A stretch of DNA of 64,000 nucleotides from an uncultured Pseudomonadales bacterium (GTDB taxonomy: Bacteria; Pseudomonadota; Gammaproteobacteria; Pseudomonadales; Pseudohongiellaceae): contig CALTDI010000008.1 in the NCBI GenBank assembly GCA_943842505.1, positions 276,330-340,329 on the forward strand. The letters run 5' to 3'. The position numbers were made by a program, and so were the translations under genes. The notes below the pieces were generated by a model. It was not told where the DNA came from and searched no databases. It saw nothing but the letters and a program-made list of their open reading frames with translations. Below, in pieces: positions 15,923 through 27,143 of the stretch. Numbering within the stretch: position 1 is the first letter of the stretch; every line of letters begins with the position of its first letter.

Positions 15923-16363
15923 TCAGACTTCGACCCTGGCCTGGGTTGTCAGGTCGGTAAGCGCTGACCCGGCGTCGGGCTCGGACATGGAGACCGCGAC
16001 TACAATCTCGCCGGAGCACACTCTTGGCAGTATTTTCTCGCGTAGCCGGTCGCTGCCAAAATGTGCGATCGCAAGGCTAGGGCCAAAGCAGGATTCGAAG
16101 ATGGGAAAGGCCACCGCAATGGAGACCTTGGCGATCTCCTCGAGGACTATCACGGCGTCGAGGTGGGACATTCCTGCGCCACCGTATTTCTCGTCGAGAT
16201 TAACGCCAAGATAGCCCAGTTCGGCGTAGCGCTTGCGTAATTCGATGCCTGGGGGTTCGTCAGACTCTTCTATCTGTCTGGCGATATCGGGCAGTTCTTT
16301 CTGGGCAAACTTCTGCACCGACTGCTTGAGCGCTACTTGCTGGTCGGATAGGGTGAAATCCAT
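15923..16363 (-). CDS. Acyl-CoA dehydrogenase, N-terminal part (frame-disrupted)
   Basis: These 146 residues form the N-terminal alpha-helical domain of the acyl-CoA dehydrogenase. It begins MDFTLSDQQVALKQSVQKFA and includes LGVNLDEKYGGAGMSHLDAV and AVSMSEPDAGSALTDLTT, the FAD-contact strand. The frame ends at TQARVEV-stop; the next frame gives VKSDRLVVNG if one base near 15925 is dropped. Together with the fragment at 15199 this makes a normal length of about 380 residues. The gene is divergent from prfC. Confidence 0.75.
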   Translation of the reverse strand: MDFTLSDQQVALKQSVQKFAQKELPDIARQIEESDEPPGIELRKRYAELGYLGVNLDEKYGGAGMSHLDAVIVLEEIAKVSIAVAFPIFESCFGPSLAIAHFGSDRLREKILPRVCSGEIVVAVSMSEPDAGSALTDLTTQARVEV

Positions 16364-16582
16364 ATCGGCGATTCCTGTGCTGAGTTACTCGGTCGTGTTT
16401 CTCTATAGTGTAGAGTAACCGGCAGCTCAGCTGTAGGCCAGTGCTAGCGATCGGTTTCCCTAGTCTTGCTCCCTGCTGCTATAATCGCGCCCGATTTGAA
16501 TGGGCAGACGATCTACTACTTCTGCACTCTGGCATCGAGAGCTTGTACTGCACTCTCTAAGATCACAACACGGCATATCAGC

Positions 16583-18169
16583 ATGGGTATTGAAGCACTG
16601 AACGACGAAATAGGGCGCCGCCGCGTTATGGCTATTATTTCGCATCCCGATGCTGGTAAGACCACCATCACGGAAAAACTGCTGCTATTCGGCAACCTGA
16701 TTCAGGTGGCAGGCTCGGTAAAGAGTAAGAAATCCGATCGTCACGCGACATCGGACTGGATGGCGATGGAGCAGCAGCGTGGTATCTCGGTGACCTCATC
16801 GGTGATGCAGTTCCCGTATAAGGGGCGCATGGTGAATCTGCTGGATACACCCGGTCATGAAGATTTCTCCGAAGACACTTACCGCGTTCTGACCGCTGTA
16901 GACTCCGCCCTCATGGTTGTCGATGGAGCAAAAGGTGTAGAAGAGAGAACGATCAAGTTGATGGATGTCTGCAGGCTACGCGACACCCCGATCTTCACTT
17001 TCGTCAATAAGCTAGACAGAGATATTCGTGACCCTATTGAGATTCTCGATGAAATCGAGACGGTGCTCAACATAAAGTGTGCGCCGATAAACTGGCCGCT
17101 AGGTATGGGTAAGGAATTTAAGGGCGTCTATAACCTGTATGAAGACAAGATTCACGTCTATCAACAAGGCCAGGGAAATAAAATTCCCGACGAGGTTGTC
17201 ATCGATGGTCTGGACAGCCCTGAGACGAAAGAGCTTCTCGGAAGCTATGCGCAAGATTTTAAAGACGAGATAGAGCTGGTGCGCGGTGCCAGTCATGATT
17301 TCGATAGAGAGGCGTATTTAAAGGGTGACTTGACTCCTGTTTATTTTGGTACGGCTCTGGGAAATTTTAGTGTAAAAGAGATGCTCGAGGATTTTGTAGA
17401 CTGGGCGCCCCAGCCTCAGGACAGAGAGACCGAGACGCGCGTCGTAAGTGCGAAGGAGAAGGATTTTAGCGGCTTCGTCTTCAAGATTCAGGCGAATATG
17501 GATCCGAAGCATCGTGACAGAATCGCGTTCATGAGAATCTGTTCCGGAGAGTATACTAAGGGTATGAAGATGCGGCACACGCGCATTGGCAAGGATGTGA
17601 AAGTAGCGGACGCGGTTACTTTTCTGGCCGGCGACAGAGAGCAGGCAGAGTCTGCTGTGTCGGGCGATATTATAGGCCTGCATAATCACGGCACGATCCA
17701 GATTGGAGATACCTTCACAACTGGCGAGGAACTGAAGTTTCGCGGTATCCCCCATTTCGCTCCAGAACTGTTTAGGCGGATACGACTACAAGATCCGCTT
17801 AAGATGAAGCAGTTGCAGAAGGGGCTCACCCAACTTTCCGAAGAGGGCTCAACACAGGTGTTCTTGCCGCTGCGCAACAACGATCTGATAGTCGGCGCCG
17901 TAGGTGTCCTCCAATTTGAAGTGGTGGCCTTTAGATTAAAAGATGAATACAAGGTCGACTGTATCTACGAGCCAGTTACGGTCCATGTTGCCAGATGGGT
18001 AGGCTCCCAGAACAAGGCCAAGCTGGAAGAATTCAAGAAGAAGGCGCATGAGAATCTGTCTATAGATGGCGGGGGATATCTGACCTATCTTGCGCCCACC
18101 AGAGTGAACCTCAGTCTAATGGAAGAACGTTGGCCGGATATAGAATTCCGTGCAACTCGTGAACACTGA
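16583..18169 (+). CDS. prfC: Peptide chain release factor 3
   Basis: This 528-residue translational GTPase recycles RF1/RF2 from the ribosome after termination. I place the start at ATG 16583 ([14 protein letters not shown]), which gives the usual RF3 length (529 in E. coli). G-domain motifs are [13 protein letters not shown] (G1), [10 protein letters not shown] (G3) and [10 protein letters not shown] (G4), followed by RF3-specific sequence ([20 protein letters not shown]) and a C-terminal domain ending near IEFRATREH. The reading frame is fully intact. tgt follows after 38 bases. Confidence 0.95.
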   Translation: MGIEALNDEIGRRRVMAIISHPDAGKTTITEKLLLFGNLIQVAGSVKSKKSDRHATSDWMAMEQQRGISVTSSVMQFPYKGRMVNLLDTPGHEDFSEDTYRVLTAVDSALMVVDGAKGVEERTIKLMDVCRLRDTPIFTFVNKLDRDIRDPIEILDEIETVLNIKCAPINWPLGMGKEFKGVYNLYEDKIHVYQQGQGNKIPDEVVIDGLDSPETKELLGSYAQDFKDEIELVRGASHDFDREAYLKGDLTPVYFGTALGNFSVKEMLEDFVDWAPQPQDRETETRVVSAKEKDFSGFVFKIQANMDPKHRDRIAFMRICSGEYTKGMKMRHTRIGKDVKVADAVTFLAGDREQAESAVSGDIIGLHNHGTIQIGDTFTTGEELKFRGIPHFAPELFRRIRLQDPLKMKQLQKGLTQLSEEGSTQVFLPLRNNDLIVGAVGVLQFEVVAFRLKDEYKVDCIYEPVTVHVARWVGSQNKAKLEEFKKKAHENLSIDGGGYLTYLAPTRVNLSLMEERWPDIEFRATREH

Positions 18170-18180
18170 CCGATAGCTGA

Positions 18181-19326
<1,146 letters not shown>

Positions 19327-19592
19327 TTATTCGTTCTAGGCACTTGAAAATAAAGCAATAATCCCAAGTTACTGAGAAGGTGGATCGTAAAGCAGGTCGA
19401 TCCCGGGTCTGCAGCCAATAGCCAGACGCTGCAGAAAACGGCCCGCAAGAGTGAGTGGCCATGAGCGTCGATATAACATCGATATAAAGTTGGCTAACTA
19501 AAATTAGCATTATAAGTAGTGCATTGAAGCGGGGTACAATCCTCGTCTACATTTGCCTGAACGGTTTTACTATTTCCCTGAGAGAGTCATTC

Positions 19593-19919
19593 ATGAATTT
19601 TATCTTCCCTACAGCCTATGCCCAGGAAGCGGCGGGGCAACCGTCTATGACGTACAACCTAATTCTATTCGGCGGTATGTTCGTCCTCTTCTATCTGATT
19701 CTGTGGCGCCCGCAATCGAAGCGTGCCAAGGAACATAAAGAGCTTATTTCCAGTGTCTCCAAGGGTGATGAAGTGATGACCTCGGGCGGGCTTATGGGCA
19801 AGGTTACTAAGGTGAACGATGACTATATTGCCGTGGAAGTTGCGCCGAATGTAGAGCTCAAGTTGCAGAGATCTTCAGTCGCAGCGGTCCTGCCAAAAGG
19901 AACAATCAATCAGATCTAG
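19593..19919 (+). CDS. yajC: Sec translocase accessory subunit YajC
   Basis: This is a 108-residue protein when read from ATG 19593 (MNFIFPTAYAQEAAG), with AGAGAG upstream; a longer ORF start at 19524 gives sequence with no family match. One membrane helix spans residues 24-42 (LILFGGMFVLFYLILWRPQ), followed by the conserved cytosolic motif SVSKGDEVMTSGGLMGKVTKV. YajC joins SecD and SecF in the accessory complex that helps drive protein export. A 266-base gap after tgt probably holds its own promoter. Confidence 0.93.
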   Translation: MNFIFPTAYAQEAAGQPSMTYNLILFGGMFVLFYLILWRPQSKRAKEHKELISSVSKGDEVMTSGGLMGKVTKVNDDYIAVEVAPNVELKLQRSSVAAVLPKGTINQI

Positions 19920-19983
19920 TCACGCCGGACTTTGGAAACAACCGTTTACAAACCGACGAACAAGATCTAGCTGGTAACTCAAT

Positions 19984-21855
19984 ATGTTGAATAAATACCC
20001 GGCCTGGAAAAATATTCTCATTCTCTTAGTGGTTATCTGGGGTTTCATGTATTCCCTGCCTAACCTCTATCCAGATGACCCTGCCTTACAGATATCCCAT
20101 GAGCTTACAGAGTTAAGTCAGGGAGACTTACCCACCATCATGTCGGCTCTGGAAGCGGCCGAGGTTCAGTTCTTCGGTGAGGAAGTGGATAGCCAGAGTA
20201 TTCTTATTCGCTTGAATAACCTGGACGACCAATTGCGTGCAAAGACGGCGATCGAAGAGGCTCTGGGTGATAGTTATATCGTAGCCCTCAATCTCGCGCC
20301 TACTACGCCGGGTTGGCTGCAGGCCATTGGCGCGGGCAAGATGAACCTGGGCCTGGACTTACAGGGCGGTGTGCATTTCCTAATGGAAGTTGACATGGAC
20401 GCTGCGCTAACGCGGCGCATGGAAGACAATCTGAGTAATGTCAGAACCATCTTAAGAGAGCAGAGGATTCGAAGTCGTGGTCTGAATTTGATCTCGAATT
20501 CCCATATAGAAGTTCGCTTCGCGGACACGGATGATCGCAGTCAGGCTAGGTCAGAACTCGTCGATGTTTTTCCCGAACTGCAGTTTCAGAATCGGGAGGC
20601 GCAAGGGGTGTTTATCCTGGATATGCGTATGACGCCTGCTACGGCGCTGCAGATTCAGAACGACACCTTGCAGGCAAACAGAACCACCTTACTGAATCGT
20701 GTGGATACGTTAGGCGTTTCGGAACCCACAGTGCAGCAGCAGGGGTCTGACAGAATCGTCGTAGAACTGCCGGGGATGCAGGATCCAGCTCAGGCGATTA
20801 GAATTTTGCAGCGCATCGCTACACTGGAATTTCACCTCGAAGCAGAATTGGGCGCCTCTAGTCTCAGTTATGAGACTTATGAATACGAGGGTATTCCAGT
20901 CAATGTAGATAACGACGTAATCTTGCAGGGTGACCGTGTTAGCAACGCCGTGTATTCACTCGATCAGAACAGCCAGCCTCAGGTTCTGTTGAGTCTCGAT
21001 GCGCAGGGTGGCAATCAAATGAACCGCGCGACTCGCGACAACGTGAATCGACGCATGGATGTGCTGCTAATCGAGACCAAGTCTCGCACCATTACAACTG
21101 TCAACGAGGACGGCGAGGAAGTAGAAGAGATTGAGTTCTATGAAGACAAAGAGCTAATCACCCACGCTACTATCTTGCAGCCATTAGGCAGGCAGTTCAG
21201 CATCACCGGTCTGACGCCGCGTGAGGCAAGTGATCTGGCTCCGCTAATACGTTCGGGCTCATTGGCTGCCCCTATGACGATTGTAGAGCAGTCGGTTATT
21301 GGGCCGTCAATGGGTCAGGAAAACCTCGATCAGGGCTTGTTGGGCGTGCAGGTTGCAGCCGGTCTCGTGGTTATCTTCATGCTCTTCTATTATCGCGCCT
21401 TCGGTATGGCGGCCAATGCCGCCCTAATAATGAATATCCTCATGATCGTGGCGGTGATGTCTTCGATCATCCCGGCGACTCTCACGCTGCCGGGTATCGT
21501 TGGTATCGTTCTAACAGTTGGTATGGCGGTTGACGCGAATGTGCTCATCTTCACGAGAATACGTGAAGAGTTGGGCAATGGAGCGCCACCGCAGCAGGCC
21601 ATCGACGCGGGCTACAATCGCGCCTTTACCACGATCCTAGATGCTAACCTAACTACGTTTCTGGTTGCGGCAGTCCTGTATACGATCGGTACCGGACCGG
21701 TAAGAGGCTTCGCTATCACTCTGATGATCGGAATTATCACTTCAATGTTCACCGCTATCGTTGGAACCAGGGCAATAGTGAATCTGATCTATGGTGGTAA
21801 ATCGGTGAAGACGCTATCCATAGGTAATTTTCGCAAGAAGGCCAAAGCGGCCTAA
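19984..21855 (+). CDS. secD: Protein translocase subunit SecD
   Basis: This 623-residue inner-membrane protein uses the proton-motive force to pull preproteins through SecYEG. An N-terminal helix (residues 8-25) is followed by a large periplasmic region with the SecD signature MNLGLDLQGGVHFLMEVD. Five membrane helices close the protein, starting at GLLGVQVAAGLVVIFMLFYY, with LPGIVGIVLTVGMAVDANVL and TTILDANLTTFLVAAVL in the conserved core. Length and order with secF are standard. Confidence 0.95.
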   Translation: MLNKYPAWKNILILLVVIWGFMYSLPNLYPDDPALQISHELTELSQGDLPTIMSALEAAEVQFFGEEVDSQSILIRLNNLDDQLRAKTAIEEALGDSYIVALNLAPTTPGWLQAIGAGKMNLGLDLQGGVHFLMEVDMDAALTRRMEDNLSNVRTILREQRIRSRGLNLISNSHIEVRFADTDDRSQARSELVDVFPELQFQNREAQGVFILDMRMTPATALQIQNDTLQANRTTLLNRVDTLGVSEPTVQQQGSDRIVVELPGMQDPAQAIRILQRIATLEFHLEAELGASSLSYETYEYEGIPVNVDNDVILQGDRVSNAVYSLDQNSQPQVLLSLDAQGGNQMNRATRDNVNRRMDVLLIETKSRTITTVNEDGEEVEEIEFYEDKELITHATILQPLGRQFSITGLTPREASDLAPLIRSGSLAAPMTIVEQSVIGPSMGQENLDQGLLGVQVAAGLVVIFMLFYYRAFGMAANAALIMNILMIVAVMSSIIPATLTLPGIVGIVLTVGMAVDANVLIFTRIREELGNGAPPQQAIDAGYNRAFTTILDANLTTFLVAAVLYTIGTGPVRGFAITLMIGIITSMFTAIVGTRAIVNLIYGGKSVKTLSIGNFRKKAKAA

Positions 21856-21881
21856 GCCTGCCGGTGGGAAACTAGACAACT

Positions 21882-22832
21882 ATGCTAACTGAAAAAGAAT
21901 TCGATTTTATGGGCTACCGCAAAATAGCGGGCGTCGCTTCAATTGTTCTAATTATTGTTTCCATCATTTCCTTGGCGGTCAATTCATTAGAATTTGGTTT
22001 GGACTTTACATCGGGCACCTCGGTTCGTCTGAGCTATTCAGAGTCGGTTGTGGTTGAAGAGGTGAACCAGACACTTCGCGATAATGGCTATGAGGATGCC
22101 GTAGTCGTCACGTTCGGTTCCGATAGAGAGATTCGAGTCTTGTTGCCGGTCGATGAGAATATCGAGGTGGGAGATCAGGCGGCGCAAGCGGTTATCGTCG
22201 GTGAGTCCATAGCAGAGTTGCTGCAGAACAGCAGTGGAAGTCAGATCACCCTGCTAGGCTCCGATTATGTGAGCGCGAAGGTTGGGGGAGAGCTGGTGGA
22301 GTCCGGTGGTATCGGTATGCTGGTAGCCCTGGCGATCATCATGGTGTACATCGCCATGCGCTTTCAGTTTAAGTTTTCCGTCGGTGCCGTGGTCGCACTC
22401 GCGCACGATCTAATAATAACCCTAGGAATATTTTCCCTGTTCCGCATTGAGTTTAATTTGAATACTTTGGCGGCATTACTGGCGATCATCGGCTATTCCT
22501 TGAACGATACCATCGTGGTATCTGACCGAATTCGTGAAAATTTTCGTCGCATGCGCAAGGGCACGCCGATAGAGATGGTGAACACTTCGCTAAATCAGAC
22601 CTTATCCAGAACATTAATCACCTCATTAACCACCTTGCTGGTGCTCTTCTCCATTCTTCTTATTGGGGGCGAATCAACTCAGGGTTTTGCCGTTGCGCTT
22701 ATTATCGGTGTGGTGATCGGAACCTATTCCTCTATCTATATTGCTTCGAATGTCATCCTGTATATGAATGTGACGCGGGAAGACTTGATGCTACCGGTGA
22801 AGGAAGGCTCTGAACTGGACGATATTCCCTAG
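21882..22832 (+). CDS. secF: Protein translocase subunit SecF
   Basis: This 316-residue partner of SecD lies 26 bases after secD. It begins with KEFDFMGYRKIAGVAS, a helix, and the signature LEFGLDFTSGTSVRLSY. The core helices include AVVALAHDLIITLGIFSLF, LLAIIGYSLNDTIVVSDRIR and TLITSLTTLLVLFSILLIGG, all typical of SecF. The reading frame is intact and a short cytosolic tail ends in ELDDIP. Confidence 0.95.
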   Translation: MLTEKEFDFMGYRKIAGVASIVLIIVSIISLAVNSLEFGLDFTSGTSVRLSYSESVVVEEVNQTLRDNGYEDAVVVTFGSDREIRVLLPVDENIEVGDQAAQAVIVGESIAELLQNSSGSQITLLGSDYVSAKVGGELVESGGIGMLVALAIIMVYIAMRFQFKFSVGAVVALAHDLIITLGIFSLFRIEFNLNTLAALLAIIGYSLNDTIVVSDRIRENFRRMRKGTPIEMVNTSLNQTLSRTLITSLTTLLVLFSILLIGGESTQGFAVALIIGVVIGTYSSIYIASNVILYMNVTREDLMLPVKEGSELDDIP

Positions 22833-22962
22833 CCTTTCGGCCACGCCCGTCAGTCTTTGGCCCCAACAGACCACTATCTGCGACAATTAGCACTTGGCGA
22901 TCAAGCCTATTATTGCTATGTTTTAGCCGGTTAACATCCTTAGCTCATGAGGCTAGTGCAGT

Positions 22963-25197
22963 TTGACCCACTCGGTACAACAATCACAGCATAGCAAGCA
23001 GGCATTCTTTAGCTGGCGCGCTGCGTTTTCGCTGCTGTTACTGCAAATCTCTCTATTATTGCCCCTGCAATCTCTGGCCCAAGACCCTGCACTCTTCCCC
23101 CGACCGCCAGAATTGGAGCCGGCGGTTAACTTCTGGGTTCGTGTGTATACCGAAGTCGACACGCAGAGTGGCTTCCTGCACGACTCTCAGCATCTGAGCG
23201 TTATCTACACCGACATGCGTCTCAATCGACGCCTGATCGAAGCGCGCCGCAAGCAGATTCAGGAAGACCTTCGGGTGCTGGCTTCGGGTAAGCGCGATCA
23301 ACTCACAGGTCCCCAGCGCGATATACTTGCACTGTGGCCGGACAATGTCAGTAACGAGACCCTGCGCATCGCCGCTTCTAACGTACGCTGGCAGCTAGGG
23401 CAGTCTGATAGATTTTTGGGTGGCCTACAAAGATCGGGCGCCTATCGAGAACATATAGTTAGTGTTGTACGTGAGAAGGGGCTGCCGGTTGAGCTTGGCG
23501 TGCTTCCCCATGTTGAGTCTTCGTTTAATCCAGGCGCGTTCTCTAGCGCATCGGCCGCGGGCATGTGGCAATTTGGCCGCGCCACCGGGCAACGCTTCAT
23601 GCGTATCGATCACATCGTCGACGAGAGGATGGATCCCTATACTGCAACCAATGCGGCCATGAGTTTACTTGAGTACAACTATAGCGTGTTGGGAACCTGG
23701 CCTTTGGCGCTTACCGCCTATAATCATGGTGCCGGTGGAATTGCCAGAGCGGTTAGAGAAACGAAAACAACGGATATCGAAAAGATTGTCGCGAATTACC
23801 GTGGGAGATCATTTGGCTTTGCGTCGCGTAATTTCTACGCGCAGTTTCTCGCCGTGCTTGAGGTTGAGAATAGGGCGGATGAATTTTTCGGCGAGGTGCG
23901 TTTTAATCCCGCGCCGCAATTCCGAGAGATCACTACGGATTCCTTCATAGATGCAGAAGTTTTTGCAAGCTCGGTAGGAATTAGCCTGGAGCAGCTGCGC
24001 GCCGACAATAGAGCCCTGCGCCCAGTGGTCTGGGAGGGAAACAAGAGAATTCCGTCGGGATTTACCGTCAAGGTGCGTGAAGAGGTAGTGCCCTCTGGTG
24101 ATATCTTGGCGATGGTACCTAATCAGTTCAAATTCTCGGTACAGACGCCAGATGTAGCCTATGTCGTCGAACGCGGAGACAGCCTGTCCGTCATCGCCAG
24201 ACGCTTTAATACGTCGGTGACAAGACTCGCCGCATTGAATCAGTTACCCAGTCGGAACAGGATCCAGATAGGTCAGCGTCTTCTGCTGCCTCAGGATAGC
24301 AGCGAGCCTCTACAGATCGCGTCCGCAGTTTCCGATGAAGGGGCCTATACCGTGCGCCGCGGCGATACAGTTTCTCTGATAGCGGCTCGTTATGGTGTCA
24401 CGGAGCAAGCGTTATTGGGTATCAATGGTCTTCAAGACCCACACAGAATTTATCCAGGCCAGAAACTCACAATGCCAGGCTATGTGAAGGACAGCGCTCA
24501 GGTTGCCGTTGTTGAAACGACTGCTGCGCCGACACCACCTGCACAGGTGCAAGTAGAAGCAGTTAGAGAGCCGGATATCGAGGCCATCTCGGAGCCAGTG
24601 ATGCAGGTAGAGGAACAACTGGCGTTGCGCATTCCCCCCGCCGCTGTATTGCCTGACAATCAGGAATTAGAAGGTCCAGTTACCGATGAGGAAAGTGTGG
24701 CAGAGGCCTTGGATCCGGTAATCGATCTTAGTGAAAGCAATGAGCGACTCGTTGAAAGCTTGTCTGTCGACCCGTCCGATTACACGGTGGCGAGCAATAA
24801 TACGGTGGAGGTTCAAGCCTCGGAGACTCTTGGACATTTTGCAGATTGGTTGGGAATTCGAGCATGGGACGTGCGCAGATTGAACGATATGGCGTTCCAG
24901 GATCCGGTCATCGTTGGTAAGCGTCTGGCTCTGGATTTTTCCAATGTGAATATTGCGGAATTTGAACGCACTCGCAGGGCGTTTCATTCCAACCTGCAGG
25001 GGGAATTTTTCAGCAACTACCGCATTCAGGGTGTCGAGTCATACCAAATCAAGCGCAACGATAATATTGGTACTATAGCCAGAAACCGCTACTCGACTCC
25101 AATCTGGTTGCTACGTCAGTACAATCCTGAGTTAGATTTCAACCGCATACAAATCGGTCAGCAGATCGTGTTCCCCTTATTAGAGCAAGCTGAATAG
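22963..25197 (+). CDS. mltD: Membrane-bound lytic murein transglycosylase D
   Basis: The protein has 744 residues. The start is a TTG at 22963 with GAGG eleven bases upstream; an in-frame TAG at 22954 rules out a longer reading. A signal sequence (residues 20-40) precedes the SLT domain, whose catalytic Glu lies in LPHVESSFNPGAF, followed by GMWQFGRATGQRF and LTAYNHGAGG. LysM modules begin YVVERGDSLSVIA and YTVRRGDTVSLIA in the middle, a degenerate one at TVEVQASETLGHFA, and a C-terminal one at YQIKRNDNIGTIA. It cleaves peptidoglycan to 1,6-anhydro-muropeptides. Only five bases separate its stop from that of the convergent glycosyltransferase. Confidence 0.9.
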   Translation: MTHSVQQSQHSKQAFFSWRAAFSLLLLQISLLLPLQSLAQDPALFPRPPELEPAVNFWVRVYTEVDTQSGFLHDSQHLSVIYTDMRLNRRLIEARRKQIQEDLRVLASGKRDQLTGPQRDILALWPDNVSNETLRIAASNVRWQLGQSDRFLGGLQRSGAYREHIVSVVREKGLPVELGVLPHVESSFNPGAFSSASAAGMWQFGRATGQRFMRIDHIVDERMDPYTATNAAMSLLEYNYSVLGTWPLALTAYNHGAGGIARAVRETKTTDIEKIVANYRGRSFGFASRNFYAQFLAVLEVENRADEFFGEVRFNPAPQFREITTDSFIDAEVFASSVGISLEQLRADNRALRPVVWEGNKRIPSGFTVKVREEVVPSGDILAMVPNQFKFSVQTPDVAYVVERGDSLSVIARRFNTSVTRLAALNQLPSRNRIQIGQRLLLPQDSSEPLQIASAVSDEGAYTVRRGDTVSLIAARYGVTEQALLGINGLQDPHRIYPGQKLTMPGYVKDSAQVAVVETTAAPTPPAQVQVEAVREPDIEAISEPVMQVEEQLALRIPPAAVLPDNQELEGPVTDEESVAEALDPVIDLSESNERLVESLSVDPSDYTVASNNTVEVQASETLGHFADWLGIRAWDVRRLNDMAFQDPVIVGKRLALDFSNVNIAEFERTRRAFHSNLQGEFFSNYRIQGVESYQIKRNDNIGTIARNRYSTPIWLLRQYNPELDFNRIQIGQQIVFPLLEQAE

Positions 25198-25202
25198 TCT
25201 CA

Positions 25203-26342
25203 CTACGCTTCTCTGGCATTCACCAACTTATCGAAAAGCCTCGCGTATTCAGGTCGCAGTTTTTTCTGTGAATACTCATCCAGATCAGTCTTGGGAAGCG
25301 CTGTGTTTTTATCTTGCAACTGCTGCCAGGCTTTGAGTGGGGCTAACACTGCCTGGCAGTTTTCCTGGTCGGAATTTTTTTCGTCAAAGTTATACAGAAA
25401 CTGACTCTCGAGGTATTCGGGATAAACTAATTTATTGGGGGCAAGAGGTGTGCATCCCAACGCACAGGCTTCTTGTAAGGACAGGCCCTGGAAATCATGC
25501 AATGCGGTAGATAGCACTACATCGCAGCGCCTGAGAAGTTTGGTGTATTGCTCGCGATCCTCGATGAAGCCAAAATTACCCGGATCGATAGCGAGTGCAG
25601 ACGCATGTTGCTGCAACAGGCCGTGAATCTTCTGAAACTCCTCAGGGGATGACCTAAATTGTTGGCCGAGCACGTGCAGCCGAATCGGCAATCGCTGCTG
25701 AAGAATCTGCTCGGTAAGCAGTAATAATAATTTCGGTCCCTTGTCGTATTCCCAGCGATGATTCCAAACCACATCGAGAATTCCCTTAGGCTGGTCAGTG
25801 TCGGGTAGGCATTCGATTTCCTGGAGTGGGACGGGAACAACTTCGCTTTTCTGATATTTCAGCAATAGTTCCTCCGGCAAGCGGTCCGGTAGTTTCTCCA
25901 GCAAGTCTTTAGCCCCCTGTAAGAACGTGGAGCGATTGTAGTTGCTATTGAAGGCCACAGCGTCGGCGCAGTAGGCGGAATACAGCGGCACCAGCTGCGG
26001 TTCGACGTTATTGCTTCTTTGCGTGCTGCCCGGTGGATAGACGAATTGATTCTCATGAAAGTAAAGCAGTGTGGGAATTTCGCTTAAGCTGGGCACAAAG
26101 CCGCGAAGACTCGCCAGATCAACCATGGAGGTTGCGATGAGCAGGTCGTAATCTTGAGTTAACGCGTCTTGTTCATTGAGCGCCCACTGCAGGCTATTGC
26201 CGCGTATGCGCCAATTGAAGTGCCTGGGTGGCAGTGCGAGCTGTGTCCATTCATGCTCGGGAAACATAGCCGCCAGACGCCTGCGCCAGATTGTGTGGCT
26301 CATGGCGTCATAGGCAGACAACAGTAGAATTTTATAACTCAT
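25203..26342 (-). CDS. Homologue of tRNA-queuosine alpha-mannosyltransferase
   Basis: This 379-residue protein has an N-terminal domain of the former DUF3524 type: ILLLSAYDAMSHTIWRRRL, QLALPPRHFNWRIRGNSL, ATSMVDLASLRGFVPSL and LLYFHENQFVYP. That domain is shared with animal QTMAN (GTDC1), which adds mannose to queuosine in tRNA-Asp. The C-terminal half is a GT-B glycosyltransferase domain with VVWNHRWEYDKGP and a nucleotide-sugar segment DFQGLSLQEACALGCTPLAP. The bacterial substrate is not established to my knowledge. tgt in the same window shows that queuosine tRNA is probably made. Confidence 0.82.
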   Translation of the reverse strand: MSYKILLLSAYDAMSHTIWRRRLAAMFPEHEWTQLALPPRHFNWRIRGNSLQWALNEQDALTQDYDLLIATSMVDLASLRGFVPSLSEIPTLLYFHENQFVYPPGSTQRSNNVEPQLVPLYSAYCADAVAFNSNYNRSTFLQGAKDLLEKLPDRLPEELLLKYQKSEVVPVPLQEIECLPDTDQPKGILDVVWNHRWEYDKGPKLLLLLTEQILQQRLPIRLHVLGQQFRSSPEEFQKIHGLLQQHASALAIDPGNFGFIEDREQYTKLLRRCDVVLSTALHDFQGLSLQEACALGCTPLAPNKLVYPEYLESQFLYNFDEKNSDQENCQAVLAPLKAWQQLQDKNTALPKTDLDEYSQKKLRPEYARLFDKLVNAREA

Positions 26343-26491
26343 TACAGCCTTTCATGCATTCAAGAAATTTTCGATACGCAAGTTTTGCATATTTTTCGCT
26401 TACAGGTTAGCTTGCTCAATCGAATTATTCCGCTGCCATTGCAGCGGCAGAACACAAGCAATCACAAGAAGTGTTGCGAGGGAGAGAGACA

Positions 26492-27121
26492 GTGAGTATT
26501 AAACTACACGGCATGGCCTATAGTAACTATTACAATATGGTCAAGGCCATCATGATCGAGAAGGGTATGCAGTTCGAGGAAGTCCATGTTCTGCCAAATC
26601 AAGAGTCAGAGTTTCTGCAGAAGAGCCCGATGGGCAAAGTGCCTTGCATGGAGACCGATCAGGGTTTTCTAACCGAAACAGGCGTAATGATCGACTATGT
26701 CGATAGTCTGCAAATAGGGCCGTCATTGTATCCGGAAGATCCTTTTGCGCGAGCGAAGGTGCAGGAATTAATAAGACATCTCGAGCTTTATATCGAACTG
26801 CCCGCGCGAAAATTGTATGGCGACGTATTCTTCGGCAGGCCTGCCGATGATGAGCTCAAGGAGCAGGTGAGGCTGCAGTTGGAAAAAGGATTTGCTTCCT
26901 TGCAGAAACTTGCGAAATTTGACCCCTATCTTGCGGGAGCAGAGCTCAGCTATGCGGATTTTTACTACCGGTTCAGCGTCGGGCTCGCCACTATAGTGTG
27001 CAAGAAGGCGCTGGCTTGGGATGCGCTGCGGGAAGTGCCAAATATTAAGGCGCTGCTGGATCTAATGGATGAGCGCGAATCTATTCAGAAGGTGCAGGCA
27101 GATCAGGCGAAGAATGCCTGA
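26492..27121 (+). CDS. Glutathione S-transferase family protein
   Basis: The protein is about 209 residues from the GTG at 26492, which has GGGAGAG upstream. The N-terminal thioredoxin-like domain begins SIKLHGMAYSNYYNMVKA and includes KSPMGKVPCMETDQGFLTET, where the Pro and the Glu-Thr of the glutathione-binding site are visible; the usual catalytic Ser/Tyr/Cys is probably Ser or Tyr in YSNYY. The C-terminal domain is all-helical with AGAELSYADFYYRF. The substrate is unknown. Confidence 0.85.
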   Translation: MSIKLHGMAYSNYYNMVKAIMIEKGMQFEEVHVLPNQESEFLQKSPMGKVPCMETDQGFLTETGVMIDYVDSLQIGPSLYPEDPFARAKVQELIRHLELYIELPARKLYGDVFFGRPADDELKEQVRLQLEKGFASLQKLAKFDPYLAGAELSYADFYYRFSVGLATIVCKKALAWDALREVPNIKALLDLMDERESIQKVQADQAKNA

Positions 27122-27143
27122 GCTGCCTGCAGCTCCAGTCTAG

